A stretch of DNA of 64,000 nt, taken from Artocarpus heterophyllus (lineage: Eukaryota > Streptophyta > Magnoliopsida > Rosales > Moraceae). The translations under genes and the position numbers were made by a program. The stretch is taken from contig CM046348.1 in the NCBI GenBank assembly GCA_025403435.1, positions 28,972,148 through 29,036,147 on the forward strand. The letters are read 5' to 3'. Numbering within the stretch: the first letter of the stretch is position 1; every line of letters starts with the position of its first letter. Of the stretch, positions 25,055-37,509 are shown piece after piece. The notes under the pieces are model-generated. The model searched no databases and was not told the origin of the DNA. It worked only from the letters and a program-made list of their open reading frames with translations.

Positions 25055-25705
25055 ATGTCTACCTCCCAGTCTACGAAGAAAATAAAGAATGTCTGTGTCT
25101 TTTATGGTTCCAACCTTGAAAAAGATAAAGCTTATTTAGAAGCTGCAAATCACTTAGGGCAAGTCCTAGCACGCAGGAAGATTAACATAATCTATGAGGG
25201 TGGTAGTATAAAAATGATGGAAAATATGGCGCTAGCAGCTAGGTCTGGTGACGCTACAGTTGTAGGAATTTAGCCTCATATTCCAGCTGAAGGAAATCTT
25301 TATAAGGAAGCCATAGGTAAGGGAAAAGGAGTCAGGAGCATCCCTAGAAATTTTAAAGATATAATCTATAATTCAGATGCTTTTATAGCATTACCTGGTG
25401 GTCTAGGTACTCTTGAGGAAATATTCGTAGTCGCTTGTGGGCAATTGTTGGGCTTTTATTCCAAACCTTTGGGACTGTTGAATGTAAATGGTTTTTATGA
25501 CGGTCTTTTGAAATTTCTAGATTACGCTGTGGAAGAAAACATCACTATAGAATCGGAGAGACAAATCTTTGTTACTGTTTCAACAGCTGAGGAATTGATA
25601 GATAAAATGCAAATTATACATCTAGAATCCGACACTGCAACATCCAAGCTTGAATGGGAAAGGGAAAGCTGGGAGCAGCCAATTGATTTGAATCTCCATC
25701 TGTAA
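25055..25705 (+). pseudogene. LONELY GUY-like cytokinin nucleoside 5'-monophosphate phosphoribohydrolase, one in-frame TAG
   Basis: One intronless frame of 217 codons covers the usual length of plant LOG enzymes (~210-220 residues). LOG releases active cytokinin bases from their ribotides in the cytosol. Visible blocks: VCVFYGSN near the start, the Rossmann-type GGS loop, R98 in the position of the substrate arginine, DAFIALPGG then LGTLEE (P114-E122) giving the PGGxGTxxE active site, and KPLGLLNVNGFYDGLLKFLD. Host LOG genes normally have several introns, so this looks like a captured cDNA copy. Codon 73 is TAG (25271-25273), at the G-V-I-P position. The nucleotide-loop glycines (normally GGGSxGLMG) are partly lost (EGGSIKMME). 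It is therefore probably inactive unless the stop is bypassed, although no other break is present. Confidence 0.8.
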
Positions 25706-26561
25706 TCTTTTAGTTTTATCTATGACATGTAGGCATGTGTGTCCGTATTTCGTGTGTTACGAATAACCGTTTACCTTGTATTCTGTGTTTCTTGTGGTAC
25801 GTCGTTGTTCAATCTTTTAGATTCATTGAGCCTAATGCCGGGATGGCTGGATACGGAGTGCCTTGTACTCTCAAAACGTATCCATATCATGTTTGTAATG
25901 TGTAATATTCTGTTAATATTATGTGGAAGTACCAAAGTTAGTTATGGGGATATTCCATATGAAATATGAGTATATTATTTGGGTTGAATGTTGTGTCATG
26001 AGGATAGCTGTTTAATAAAAAATATGTCGGGTTTGTCTGCAACTCTGAGATTCCGTTTAATATCTCTATGAATAAGTTTAATGTATGGTTTTGAATAGAA
26101 GTGTTTGTGATATATGTTTTATGATTATGTTTTAGTTTATTAGTTGAGGTATGAAATCAAATATATTTGACTTTTCCTTATTCAAAAAGGAAAAGGAACC
26201 TAAAGATGAAGTATATAAAATTTCTTTGGCAATCTCCTTAAATGTGATTGTAAATCACAGTCCATGGACAATGAAGGACTGAAATCATAGTATGGTCAAT
26301 ATATATGTCTGATCAGATTCCTAGACCATTATACGGTGTTATAAGTTGAAACTTGTCAGAAATACTCTCATTGAGGGATTTAGAATTTAGAGTAAGATTT
26401 ATTATGCAAGTAACCAAGTGGAGATACGATGACTTAAATTTGGAGGACAAACAACATTAACGGTTTAGACTCGGAATTGGAATCATAATGGAATCAAAAT
26501 TTTTACTAGTATTGCTAGAATTGAAATTTCGAGGACGAAATTTCTTTAAGGGGGGTAGAGC
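25706..26561 (+). other. 3' non-coding part of the element with polypurine tract
   Basis: Includes the string 'atttcgaggacgaaatttct' (26526-26545) and the purine run AAGGGGGGTAGAG ending next to the 3' LTR. The first string is typical of the end of a Tekay/Del-like pol region, and is the only trace of the ancestral coding part. Confidence 0.65.
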
Positions 26562-28923
26562 TGTGACACCCGTTATTCTCCTAACGGGTATTAAGGTAAT
26601 TAAATTAATTTTTAGTGTATAAAAAAAAATTGCTTCATTTAAATTTATTTTACAATATTTATTTTTATCTATTTTTAAATTTTCTAAAATTCTCCTATAT
26701 TTATTTAGTATGTTTACTAAAAAGCCTTAGAACTTCTAATAAATCTCAAAAATGTCATATTGGCATTATGTGTGTTAAAGTCTCTAGATGAGACATAAGG
26801 ATATCTTTTTCAACTACTCTTGACCCTCATTTTCTTTATTTCCTCCGTGACATGCTTCAACATGTCTCCTCCATAATTGTTTCTATCACTTCTCTTCAAA
26901 GACTTCATCTTTTCTTCCTTTCTCTTCCACGGTTCCCACACTCTTCTTCTCATTTCTTTGCTGAAGCAAAATACTTAGAGAACTTCTTCATGGCAGTCAT
27001 AAAAATCAGCCACCATCACCTCCATTTGAGCAAGAATTTTAGTCATATCGAAGTAAAGGAACCATGTTTGAAGTCATTTCAAGCTTCCAACTAACCATAA
27101 TCCGAGGTTAGAATCTTATGAACAAATTTAGTTTTTCATTTAGAAATTTTTTTATACAAAAGGATTATTCAAATTTACGTTCTTAAACCTAAGTATATGT
27201 TTGTTGCTATTTTGGAGCATATGTATAAAGTCTAAGTGTATATACCCTAGACAGAAAAATTATATTGTTAAACTTTGTAATACCTCTATGTACAATGGCT
27301 ATTTCTTGAAATTCTAGGATTAAATTAAAATGAATTTTATGAATTGGTTTGCATATTTGAAAAGTAGCATCCTAAGCTTTCTAACGAGTTATCATAAACC
27401 TAAATCGGAGTTGTATTTTATTTTCTAAGAATTATTCAATTTTTGGATTTGAAACTAGTAAACCTGCCAGTTTGTTATGGTATACTAGCTGCTAACCTGA
27501 ACCAAGAACCCATCTTTGCTCACCACCTAATTCTTTAATGTCTTGCAACCTTTCCAATATTATCCTAAGTGATTGATGAATCTTATTAGGGACTAAAACA
27601 TATAGATTACTTGTTCACATTTTATATTGTGTTAAGACAAAAATTGTTTACTTGTGGTATTCAATAGAGATTTACATAAAAGCTTTAATGGCATACTAGT
27701 AAGATAGGTTTACACATGATTTATTTATGAATGTAGTTGTACGTTGTGCTTTAGTTTTAATTGTCCTTATGCACGCTTTAGGATCAAGGGAGTATGGAGC
27801 TAACGTTAATTGATTCCAGGATTAAAAGATTGTTGATAAGCTTGAAAGGTAGGGATTCTATTACTCATCTTTTGTGAGGTTTTTATAGAATTAAAATTGA
27901 TTGTTTTGCCGTAATATATATATATCTATGTTGAACTGATATTATATAAGTATCACATATAAAACTATGACATGGATTCGTCTTGTATTGTACGGCGATG
28001 AACATAATGAATTGACACATGTTATAAATTGAGAAAGCATGGTTAGGAAAACTGACTCTATTAATAATGATTTAATATAGAGAAATGGTGAGACATGAAA
28101 AGGGCGGCAGGTTACGTCCTTGGGCATGAATACTCTAAAAGTAAAATAGGGGGAAGGTGATGACGCTTCCTTGGGTTGAAACTCCCAGAACACACTGTAC
28201 AAGAATCGACTTGGTGAGGACTCGGGGCTTGATGTCCCCTCACCGGAACACCCTTGGAATTTTTAGAGGGTGATCAAGCACGCCATTTTGGGTTTCGATG
28301 AGTTGAGTGATATTCTCTTGAACATGGGTACCTAGGAATAATGATGAACTATAATATTTGTATATATGTATATGTATGAAACTCGGTAATGATTAATTAT
28401 GGTATCCACAGAATATGATTATAATAAATCTCATAATCTGGATAATGATAATTATTAACTAACGATGCAGGTTTTTAATGTGGTAATGATAAAAACCTAA
28501 AGGTAAGTAATGGTTTTCTCTACTGAGCATAGTGTCGCTCATTCCCTTATATTTTTATCTTTTTAGGACTCACTAAGTGTGAGGTGGTTACGAGAAAAAT
28601 AGTTGAGGAAGTGATGTAGCTATATTACATTGGGACTGCTTCAATTGTTGAGAATGTTCTTCATGATAATGTAAGCATTAATTGTTACTTTCTGTGACTG
28701 TATTACAATGCGTTGAGGGTTAAAATGATGATGATGACAGTTTATAATATTAAATTTAAGGTGCTACATCAAACTGTGGATTATTTATCGATTATATTTT
28801 TATTTTTGATGTTGAGAGTTTTTATTTAAGCCCCGGGCAACTTTATTTTTAAGGTTTTACTTTTATTTTTGATTTTTATTTTATCTCATTAAAAGCTGTT
28901 AACCCCCGTATAGGGGCGTTACA
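26562..28923 (+). repeat. 3' LTR of the LOG-carrying element
   Basis: Direct repeat of 19886-22246 with the same TGTGACACCC start and GGGGCGTTACA end. The differences are scattered substitutions and 1-2-bp indels. Confidence 0.9.
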
Positions 28924-31111
28924 CGAAGATACAGGACCAACATTGTAGGAACCACTCTGTCAACCAATCTTGCCTATCAAACTCAACGAAGGAAGGGAAA
29001 TTTCAGTAAGAAATTTTCTCAAACACCTGGTGGAAAAAACTCGAACGGAGCCTTCACAGACAAAATTCCCAATCCAATCGCGAAAAAGGCCGGGGGAACC
29101 GTGGTGGTGATTGCTTTTGGTCTGGAAATGGTCGACCACAGTGTCAACTCTGTGGATATGTCAGTCACACAGCGCATAAATGTTACCACTGCTTTGATCC
29201 CAACTTCACAAGCTTCTCCAACAATTCCACAAGCTTCAACAAAAATGCACCAACAGCCAACAATGCCAAGGTCAATGTGATGCCATTGGACCTACTCACC
29301 GACAACTCGTGGTTCCCGAACTCAGGTGCTACAAATCGCGTGACTTATGACTTGAACAATCTAAGCTTGGGATTCAAATACCATGGAGCAAGTAAATTAC
29401 TAATAGGAAATGGTGCAGGTTTGGCTATCTTTGACATAGCATCATCCAACCTTTCTAGCTCTTTTTCTTCCCAAGTTTTTTCTCTTAAAAATCTGATTCA
29501 TGTTCTGAAGATCACACGAAATCTTCTCCGTGTAAATCAGTATTGCAAGGACAACAATGTCTTTTTTGAATTTAACTCTTCTCATTGTTTTGTGATGGAC
29601 CAAGTGACGGGTGCGGTGCTGCTTCAAGGGAGGCTCCAGGAGGGACTCTGCTATTTTCAACTCTCCAAAACAACCAACCCTCTCAGCCGTGGTCAGCTTC
29701 AATCTACTCCTTCCAAGTTTAGTTCTAGTGTCTCTGTGTTATCTATTAATTTAGGAAAGTCAGTTGAAAATGTTAGAGATCAAGAATCATATACTCATAG
29801 TTCTAGTTCTTCAAAAATCACTATTTTAGACGTGGTACAAAAGAGTTGGCCATCCGGGTTTTCCTGTGGTGAAGAAAGTTTTACCCTTTTTTAATGTCTC
29901 TATTCCAATGAATGAAATTCCATCTTTTTGCTCGGCTTGTAAAATAGGAAAAAGTCATGATTTGTCGTTTCCATTGTCTCAAATTGGATACACCGAACCA
30001 CCCCTACAACTAATTTCTTCTTATTTATGGGGTGCAGCTCACACACCCTCAACCAATGGTTTTGGATAAAATGTTAGTTTCATTGATGCCTACACTTGAT
30101 ATACTTGGATTTATTCTTTGAAAACTAAATCTTAACTTTACCAAATTTTCCTCTATTTTAAATCTCAAGTTGAACTTCCTCTCAATAAGAAAATCCAAAG
30201 TGTTTAAACCGATTAGGGGGCAAATTTAGATCCTGTCTAAATTCTTTTAGTCCCAAAGAATCACACATAGATTGTTATGTCCACACACATCAGAACGAAT
30301 GACATTGTTGAACAGAAACAGAGTCATATTGTAGAACAAGGATTAACTCTGTCAGCGTAAGCCTCACTTCCACTCAAATTTTGGGATGACGTCTTCGCCA
30401 TAGCTAGATACTCGATCAACGACCTACGAATACCCGTCCTTCATGCTGCCAATCCTAGAGAATCTCTTTTAAGGTAAAACCCAATTATTTAACTATGAAA
30501 ATCTTTGAATGTGCCTGCTATCTTTGTCTTTGATCTTATAACACTTAAAAACTTCAATTTTGATAAACTACGTGCACATTTCTTGGATATAGTAGCACAC
30601 ACAAGCAAATGTCTAAGTATTGAAGGCCGAATCTATATTTCTAGACATGTCGCGTTTGATGAATATCACTTTCACTACAAACATCAAGCCAATAATTCAC
30701 TTCCTGACTTCTCAACAATGGATCCTCCCTCCACATCCTCACTCTTCCAATCTCTGTCACCAGCCAAGAATCACGTCCTGAACACTCAAATCACTCTAAA
30801 TCTAATTTATTGATCAATAACTCAGCTTCTTCCTCAAACTCCATTGACGCCTCCAATCTCTCTCATCAAGAAATCTCCTAGAATCTGCTGCTAAGTCAGC
30901 CATGCCTTCAAATTCTTCTAGTCCTAATCTTTCGTCTTCAACTTCTCCTCAACCATCTCTCATAAAACCTTCCGGTCCAACTCGCCAACACCTGACACAA
31001 ACTTCTGGCAATAAACACCCCATTGTAACTCGGTCTAAGGATAGGATCTTCAAGCCTAAAGTATATGTCACTACTAACTCCTGTGAGTTTGAGCCCTTTG
31101 TTTGCACAGGA
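28924..31111 (+). pseudogene. Ty1/copia gag-protease-integrase remnant
   Basis: Continuation of the copia element after the nested insertion. The Gag zinc knuckle CQLCGYVSHTAHKC (CX2CX4HX4C) is at 29142-29183. The protease motif reads NSGAT instead of DSGAT at 29319-29330. A GAG-pre-integrase/zinc segment follows (RNLLRVNQYCKDN, CSACKIGKSHDL), then integrase core text with many stops (30060-30660), and the pre-RT linker HPIVTRSKDRIFKPKVY near 31020-31065. RT and RNase H are absent and the sequence breaks at about 31111, where another LTR starts. The element is dead. Confidence 0.8.
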
Positions 31112-32219
31112 TGTTAGAAAACGAGTACGCAACAAATTTTAAAATTTTTAGTTAAAATGTTTTCCCAAAACAAATTAAACGTGCTATGTATATAAATTAA
31201 TAAAAGATATTTTGTACCTCTTAGTAGACCGAAAAACCATAGGACTTGCTACGAGAAAATTTTTACTGGAAGAGCCTCAACCAATTGGACTTTTTTGCTA
31301 TTCTCTTTCCATGATCGGAATGCGGGTGGTCGTATATTGTTCAATCTTTCCTCAAGTAACCTCTCTTTCCAACCATATGAGAAAACGAAGAGCTAAGGTG
31401 CAGGATGTTGAACAATAGCTCTATGGGAGTTTTAGAGTCTTTCTAGCAAAACACTCTTCTCTAAATCTCTCAAATGATCTAAGAAACAATAGAAAATTAT
31501 TCCTTTTATATAGAGGTCAGATTTGAGCTACTCTTTGTTAGATTAGGCTTTAAAATTCGAGTTTGAGTCCAATCCTAAGGTGAAAACATGTGAAACACAT
31601 TTGTTGAAAAAAGCAAGGACAGTCGACCGCCGCTATGTATGACGATCGACTGCCTGGTCAAAGCTGACTCAGCAAACGCTTTTTTCAACTTCTCAAAGTT
31701 ATCTAATTCACCCGATTTGAGCCGGTTGGATAAACTCTACTTTATTTGACCCAGTATCTATCATACAGCCTCAGATTTAATTCAAATAACCCAATAGAGA
31801 AGTTATCTGATTAAAATAGTCATATATAGATAATTCCATATAAATAAAATCTTCTTAAAATAATTCTAGCATGTTTATTTTGATTTAATTCATAAAATTA
31901 ATTCAACCAATAAACTAATATGAATTATAAATCTAATAAATTGAATTTTAGCTAATCAATAAATAACATAAGTTACCAATCTGTAAAAAAAACACGATGT
32001 ATTCTCATAGGAAATATTATAAGCTAGCAAAGGGGACTCGATGGATATATATAGATCAAGCTCCTATAATTGTAAAAAAAATATATCCCTAAGATATATA
32101 TTTCATAATTATCAACTCTAAAGCCATTCCACTAAAAGCTTAAAGCTGCACTCTTAAACTATATATAAATTATGAAACTCCAATAGGTTGTTGTCCATTA
32201 CATATCATTATGTATAACA
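31112..32219 (-). repeat. Candidate solo copia LTR (minus orientation)
   Basis: Bounded by TGTTAG (31112) and ATAACA (32219), inverted LTR-type ends. On the minus strand the end reads 'gcgtactcgttttctaaca', a common copia LTR end. It contains 'cagtcgaccgccgc...gatcgactgcc' (31619-31655), a small inverted GC block. Five-base flanks (CAGGA and TCTCC) do not match, so the boundaries or integrity are uncertain. Confidence 0.45.
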
Positions 32220-32279
32220 TCTCCATAAGATATTCATAATCGGCTTATTTATTTTGTTTTTATTTGTTCTATGTTTTTC

Positions 32280-35200
32280 TTTAAGTAATTTGTTTTCCAA
32301 GGTACTTCATGATGTTTCATGAGAATATCCTTACAAGTTTTGCCCAACAACATATGGAACCATTTTATGCGACTTTGGAGCTATTTAAAGATATGCTTGA
32401 GTAGTACTCACATTACAACCTATCAAAATGGGCTCTTCTCCAAATATTCATTAAATGATTATAGTTTGAAGCTAGAGATTGGGGAGAAAAAGGTGTAATT
32501 TTCGACGGTCATTCTTTCTTTTCAAGAACCGTTGATGAGGCTTACTACTTATTGAAAGATATGACGGCTTTTAATTATCATTGTCATTTGAATTTTTCAA
32601 CCCGTAATTCCTATTGGGAGAGGCATCAAAATCTTTCATGGAATATCCACCCAACATGATAGAACAATCTTGTAGCCAATATCAAGAAGAGAAGACACCT
32701 TTGAAAGTTGCTTTAGACCATTTAAAGGCCATTCTTGAGGGAAGTCATGAAATCTCTAACTCTATGTTATATTTCGATGAACAAATCTATTTAAAGAGCA
32801 CAACTTTAGAGAGTCATTTAAAGGAGGAAGTTGCAACATTTAATCCTTGTGGTGACCATGAAACGATAAAGGATGTGGTTTAGTTTGATGACAATTATGT
32901 GACACCATGGGAATTTGACCTTTAGAGGAAATAGAACCTCAATATGAAGAACAAGAACCCTTTGAAGTTGTGTTAGCTTAACCATTGGTTGAGTTGGGCT
33001 CTTGCTCGATCAACAACGATCTACACTTGCTAAATCAAGAGGAGTCTATCCAAAACTATGAATTTTATGAAGACCAAATCACAAGCTAATGGATAGCCAA
33101 AAGGAAAGGGAGAAGCAAATAAAAGGGTTATTAGAGGAATTCCTATATAAAGAGAAGCCACGAGGGTTGTTGGATGATATAGAAGCATATAAGACTATTG
33201 AATTGAGCTCATCAATGGTTTCAATATATACATCACCCACTAATTCATGTTGACCATGGACATCACCACCATCACATCTCTCCATGTTCAAGCTCGAGCC
33301 AATTAGGGGTGCACAAAAAGCCGCCACGCAACCGCCGGCCACCCGCACCAGCGCTTGGCCCGCCCGAAAAAAAGGACTCTGCGGGTTCAACCCGCCCGCC
33401 TATATATGTTGGCGGGCGGGTACGGTTTTGAATTTTAGGGGGCGGGTTCAACCCGAACCCGCCCGCCTAATTCTTAAAAAAAAAAAAAAAACCTAATCTA
33501 AACCTCCCCACTCCTCACTCCTTAAAAAGAAAAAGAACACTTGACTTTGTTCATCATTTCATCTGTAGTATCATGTTATTTTTGAACCCAATGAATAGGT
33601 TTTATGGAAGAACAAGAATTCTTGACTTTGTTCATCACTTTATCTGTAGTTGACATTTCTTGTTGCAATAAATGATTATGTTTCTTAATTTGTTGTGAAT
33701 ATGGTCATTGTCTTTAGGCGTCAAACTTGGTTGTTGTTGGGAATGCTTCATACATTATCATCTTATATTTTCTACAAATTTTCTTCACTTTTTTTTAATA
33801 AAAAAGAGCTCAAAAAATTATATTGTACATTAGTGTAGACCTAACCCGCCCCACCCGCCCTAACCCGCCCGCCCCCAAACCGAAACCGCCTGCCATTCCA
33901 CGGGCGGTTTGTGGGTTGGTTAATCGCCAACCCGCCATTTAAAAAAACCGACCCGCACCCGCCCAAAAACCGCCAAACCGTCCGTTGTTCACCTCTAGAG
34001 CCAACAATAAAGTTCCCATCAAAAGCACATCATTTTAAGACATGTGTTATTGGTGCTACGTGCAAATCACTTCTAAATCTTACCAAGCTTGAGGGCATCT
34101 ATAACCAAGACCTGTATATAGTGTTATTTGACACTTATTATGGGCGAAAGGCATTCTTTGATGAGCACTTTTCTGAGAGTTAGGCTGATGGCTATAAAAC
34201 AAGTGCTTCTGAGGAGGCAACCCAAGCTCTTTATCCTTTTCTATTTTAATTTTCATCATGTTATTTAGTTTGTTAGTTGTTTCATTTAGTTTTAGTCTAT
34301 TTTCCAACTTAATCATGATGTAAGTCTTGTTTGTGGCGATTTTAGGTTTTTAAGAGACATCAAGGCACTTAGCTTGCAAAAAAAAAAAAAAAAAATCAAA
34401 AACTAAAACCATGTCTGTAACTTAGCATAGATGATGAACCACATGGCCATACATTTAAACATAAACTTGGACAACTTTTCCACAGTCACTGCTTTTAATG
34501 AAGGTAATGAAGAGAATGAAAACAAGGAGGAATAGGTCACCGCAACCTTCAGTTTAGGGTGTGTTCTTTCCTTTCTCATTTTTTGTTTTCTTTTTACATT
34601 GAGGACAATGCATTGTTCAAGTTTGGGGGTGATGTGTCGCTTTAATCAATTATTTTGGTTTACTTAAGTTTTAAGTTGGGTTTCATTTTTGTTTAGTAAT
34701 TATGATAGTAAAGTTGTGTCATTTGAGCACCGTTTAACTTGAATCATATGAGGCCAATGATTAGACAATGGTTGAAATTGAATATGGGTTTTAGGGGATA
34801 ATAATTGTTGTTGGTCTATCCTTATTTTTTCTTGTGATTAGTTTGTCATGTTGTGATTCTTTGAGCACTCACGCCTTGATTACCTAAGTATTCTACACTT
34901 AGCGAAATTTTATATTGATTAAGTGAAATTTTTGATCTCAAATGAACGCTAGAACCTATTTGACAACCACTCGAGACAAAATCCTAGGCTATACAACATG
35001 AAGGACATGATTTAGGCCATTTTTAGATCGTTTGAGCCTTTCAAGCCTACCATTGACATCATCTAATCACTAGTTACTCCGTTGAGCCTTATTATCTATT
35101 TTCTTTGTTACCCACATAATCAGCCTAGCCTTTGAATAATTTTATCATACTTAGTCCCTCCCCCATAAGCATTACTACTTTGTCTAGGAAATTATTTGAA

Positions 35201-35978
35201 GGTAGTTGGCATTATGGGAGGATGGGTGGAGTATTGAAGAACTGATCAAGGGAATATATTTTCCTATTATTCATTCATGGATGGAGTTTTGACTACTGTT
35301 ATCAACGGATTATATATTCATGTTTATTCATTATCAAAAACAAAAACAAAAATAAAAACAAAACAAAAAAAAAAATACACACATCAAATAAATGTGAATG
35401 ACAAAAGGAGTGCAACATAAGTTTGTAGGTGTATTTAAAAAGAAAAAATGATGTTCTCATGTGGTCTTGAGATAAATTATGTGTTTATAGGTGAATTTTA
35501 AGCCACATTATATCTTTTATCTCACCTTTTTACCTTAGCCACACATTTCAAGCCGAATAAAGTCCTGATGATCTTTGATGTTGCGAATAGTCTACATTAG
35601 TGGAGAGTGGGTTTGAAAAATAGTCCTATGGAGTTCATAAATTTCACTAATCTAGAGATCTTTCATATCAAGCTTGTTGAGATAAACTAATCTAAGTATA
35701 GTTGCATAAGTGCTAGAGGCAACACACACACGCTTAAAGAATTATGAGTATGGTAAAATTGGAATTTAAATTGATTTTACTTTTACATGATAGCAATGGT
35801 TAGAGTTTCCTTTAAGTCATAGACTTTATGCAATCTTTAAGGCCAAGTATGATGAAAAATTAAATTGATGCTCGAACTATGTCATGTGTTAGTGTCAGTC
35901 TATCTTTTTGTCTCGTTCTTTGTTCTTCTTTTGTATCTTTTGCTTGAGGACTTGCAAAATCTTAAGTTTAGGGGTATT
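32280..35978 (+). pseudogene. Athila-like Ty3/gypsy internal remnant
   Basis: Decayed plus-strand Gag text around 32340-32580 (FYATLELFKDML, LLQIFIK, FSRTVDEAYYLLKDM) follows the layout of Athila/Tat Gag. A further piece at 32614-32883 (LKAILEGSHEIS...LESHLKEEVATF) and 34010-34180 (SKAHHFKTCVIG...LFDTYYGRKAFFDEHF) belongs to the same element. These are followed by the non-coding string 'gaggaggcaacccaag' (34212-34227) and by 'gaggacaatgcattgttcaa...gggggtgatgtg' (34600-34636), characteristic of the 3' half of this group. RT and integrase domains are not recognisable. It is interrupted by the MITE at 33304. Confidence 0.6.
33304..33997. mobile_element. hAT-type MITE, GC-rich, with 8-bp target duplication
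   Basis: 694 bp with ends TAGGGGTGCAC and (reverse complement of the right end) TAGAGGTGAAC. Flanks are GAGCCAAT (33296-33303) and GAGCCAAC (33998-34005), an 8-bp duplication diagnostic of the hAT superfamily. Subterminal regions are full of GGCGGGT/ACCCGCC units. No transposase is encoded. Removing it rejoins a continuous Athila-like reading (LEPTIKFPSKAHHF). Confidence 0.85.
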
Positions 35979-37406
35979 TGATAAGTTAGTTTTAGGCGAA
36001 TTAATTAGATGATTCTCACTTAATATTTTTGTTAGTTTTGAGCAATTTATAAGAATTTGATAGTGTTTTATGCTCCTTTGTAGGTTTTGAGGAAAAAAGA
36101 TGTATAATGGCAAAGTGAAGGGCAAAATGGACAAAAAAATGAGCAAAATTGGACTCGAGGATGAAATGGAGCCTAGACGTCAACTTATAGGCGCCTAGGT
36201 GCTACTACAGAAGAAATCTCATACAAATACCCAAGAACATAGCGCCTAGGCGCCACAACTTGGGCACCTAGGCTCCCTTTGGAAGAGCAATATAGCGCCT
36301 AGGCGCTACAATCCTGGCGCCTAGGCGCCACAGTCCTAGCGTCATGGCGCCAATTCGAGGAAATTAGTACGGGGCAGCAGTGTAGCGCCTAGTCACTATA
36401 ATCATGGCGCCTAGGCTCTACAATCATGGTGCCTAGGTGTCGTTACGAAGCCTTGGCGCCAGAAAATTGAGCCTAGGCACCGTTGCGATCCTAATTCAAT
36501 TTTCGGTCTAATTTTGTTCCCAAATTATTTTTTTAAATCCTAGCATATAAATAGAACATTATGAAGGGTTGAAGGACGAATTTTAACAAAGAAAAATTGC
36601 AGAAAGATGAGAGAACTTACTGCTTTGGAAAAGAAGAGCGGTGCAACTCGGAGACAGAATCCATTTTCACTTCTAAACACTGTTCTTTTCTTTTACTCCT
36701 CATGTTTAAGACACTGTTTAGTATGGTTTTTAGTTTCATTAGGAACTAATTTTCCTTTTTCTAGGGCTATGATGTAGCCGGATTATGAATATTCACTTTT
36801 ATTTAGTTTAATTCATTTCAATGTTTATTCTTTATCTATGCTAAGTGTCTAATCTAATCTTAATTCTTGTAAAAGTTTATGCACCTTTTACATTATTTGT
36901 GATTTAATTTGAGGCTAAGAAGCGATAATTAAATTAGACTATGATTGAATGTCATGAGATCATCATAGGATAGAGATATCAATGAGACTTGTGTAACGGG
37001 TGAATTTCTTGTTCTTAATGAATCTTGGTAAGTTTAGAGTTTCCACAAAGATGTAGGAGATTTGCTAACTGGGAAAAATTATTAATACTTGAGAAAGATT
37101 AATGACTACCTAAGAGAAATTCGTTATCGACATAGGAGTAAACACCAGTTGATTAAATAAGATAATTTGAATAGGATTAATTTGGGTGAAATCAGATGCC
37201 CTAGTTTTTTATTATTTAGGTTTTCATTTCTTTTTTTTTTCTTGTTTTGTTTTGTTATTTTTCTATTTATATTTGATCGTTCAAATAATTTTAGAGTCAA
37301 CCAATTTTGGTACTAGCTAGATTAACGCAATCCTTGTGGGAACGATATTCTACCCACTCTATATTACTTGTCTACGATTCTGCATACTTTCAAATTTTTC
37401 GCAACA
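35979..37406 (+). repeat. 3' LTR of the Athila-like element
   Basis: Starts TGATAAGTTAG after the string 'cttaagtttaggggtatt' and ends TTTCGCAACA. The inner text 'gcaatccttgtgggaacgat' (37328-37347) is the usual Athila LTR 3' region. The immediately following 'ctacttggtg' is not a primer site, so this is the 3' LTR. Length 1428 bp. Confidence 0.65.
36189..36485. repeat. Cluster of GGCGCCTAGGCGCC-like palindromes
   Basis: About ten copies or variants of a 14-bp palindrome are spaced 15-60 bp apart inside the LTR, e.g. near 36241, 36296, 36317, 36405. Many variants carry a single transition. Confidence 0.85.
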
Positions 37407-37509
37407 CTACTTGGTGTTTTCACATTGATGAATTCTATTTAAGGGCGGGTGCTTTGGAATTTACTCTCTTATTAAACTGATGCTATGTTTACCGGTTTAA
37501 GGGATAGAT

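Larger units (their letters stand above)
19886..28923 (+). mobile_element. Non-autonomous LTR retrotransposon carrying a LOG gene
   Basis: Complete element: 5' LTR 19886-22246, primer site 22254-22266, polypurine tract 26548-26560, 3' LTR 26562-28923. The flanks are CGAAC (19881-19885) and CGAAG (28924-28928), a 5-bp target duplication with one mismatch. It interrupts a copia gag. The 4.3-kb interior has no gag, protease, RT or integrase. It holds instead a 143-codon cysteine-rich ORF and a LOG homologue, both sense to the element. Text just before the polypurine tract ('cgaggacgaaatttctttaa') matches the 3' end typical of Tekay-type gypsy elements, so the backbone derives from gypsy. LTR termini and primer site match the minus-strand gypsy element at 52768-64000, the likely source of trans-mobilising proteins. 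Confidence 0.85.

Noticed and set aside
26852..27094. 80-codon ORF in the 3' LTR of the LOG element
   Set aside because: The same region in the 5' LTR is not an equivalent open frame, and there is no family signature.
31112..32219. Intact solo LTR with target duplication
   Set aside because: The five-base flanks differ completely, so it is listed only as a candidate LTR.
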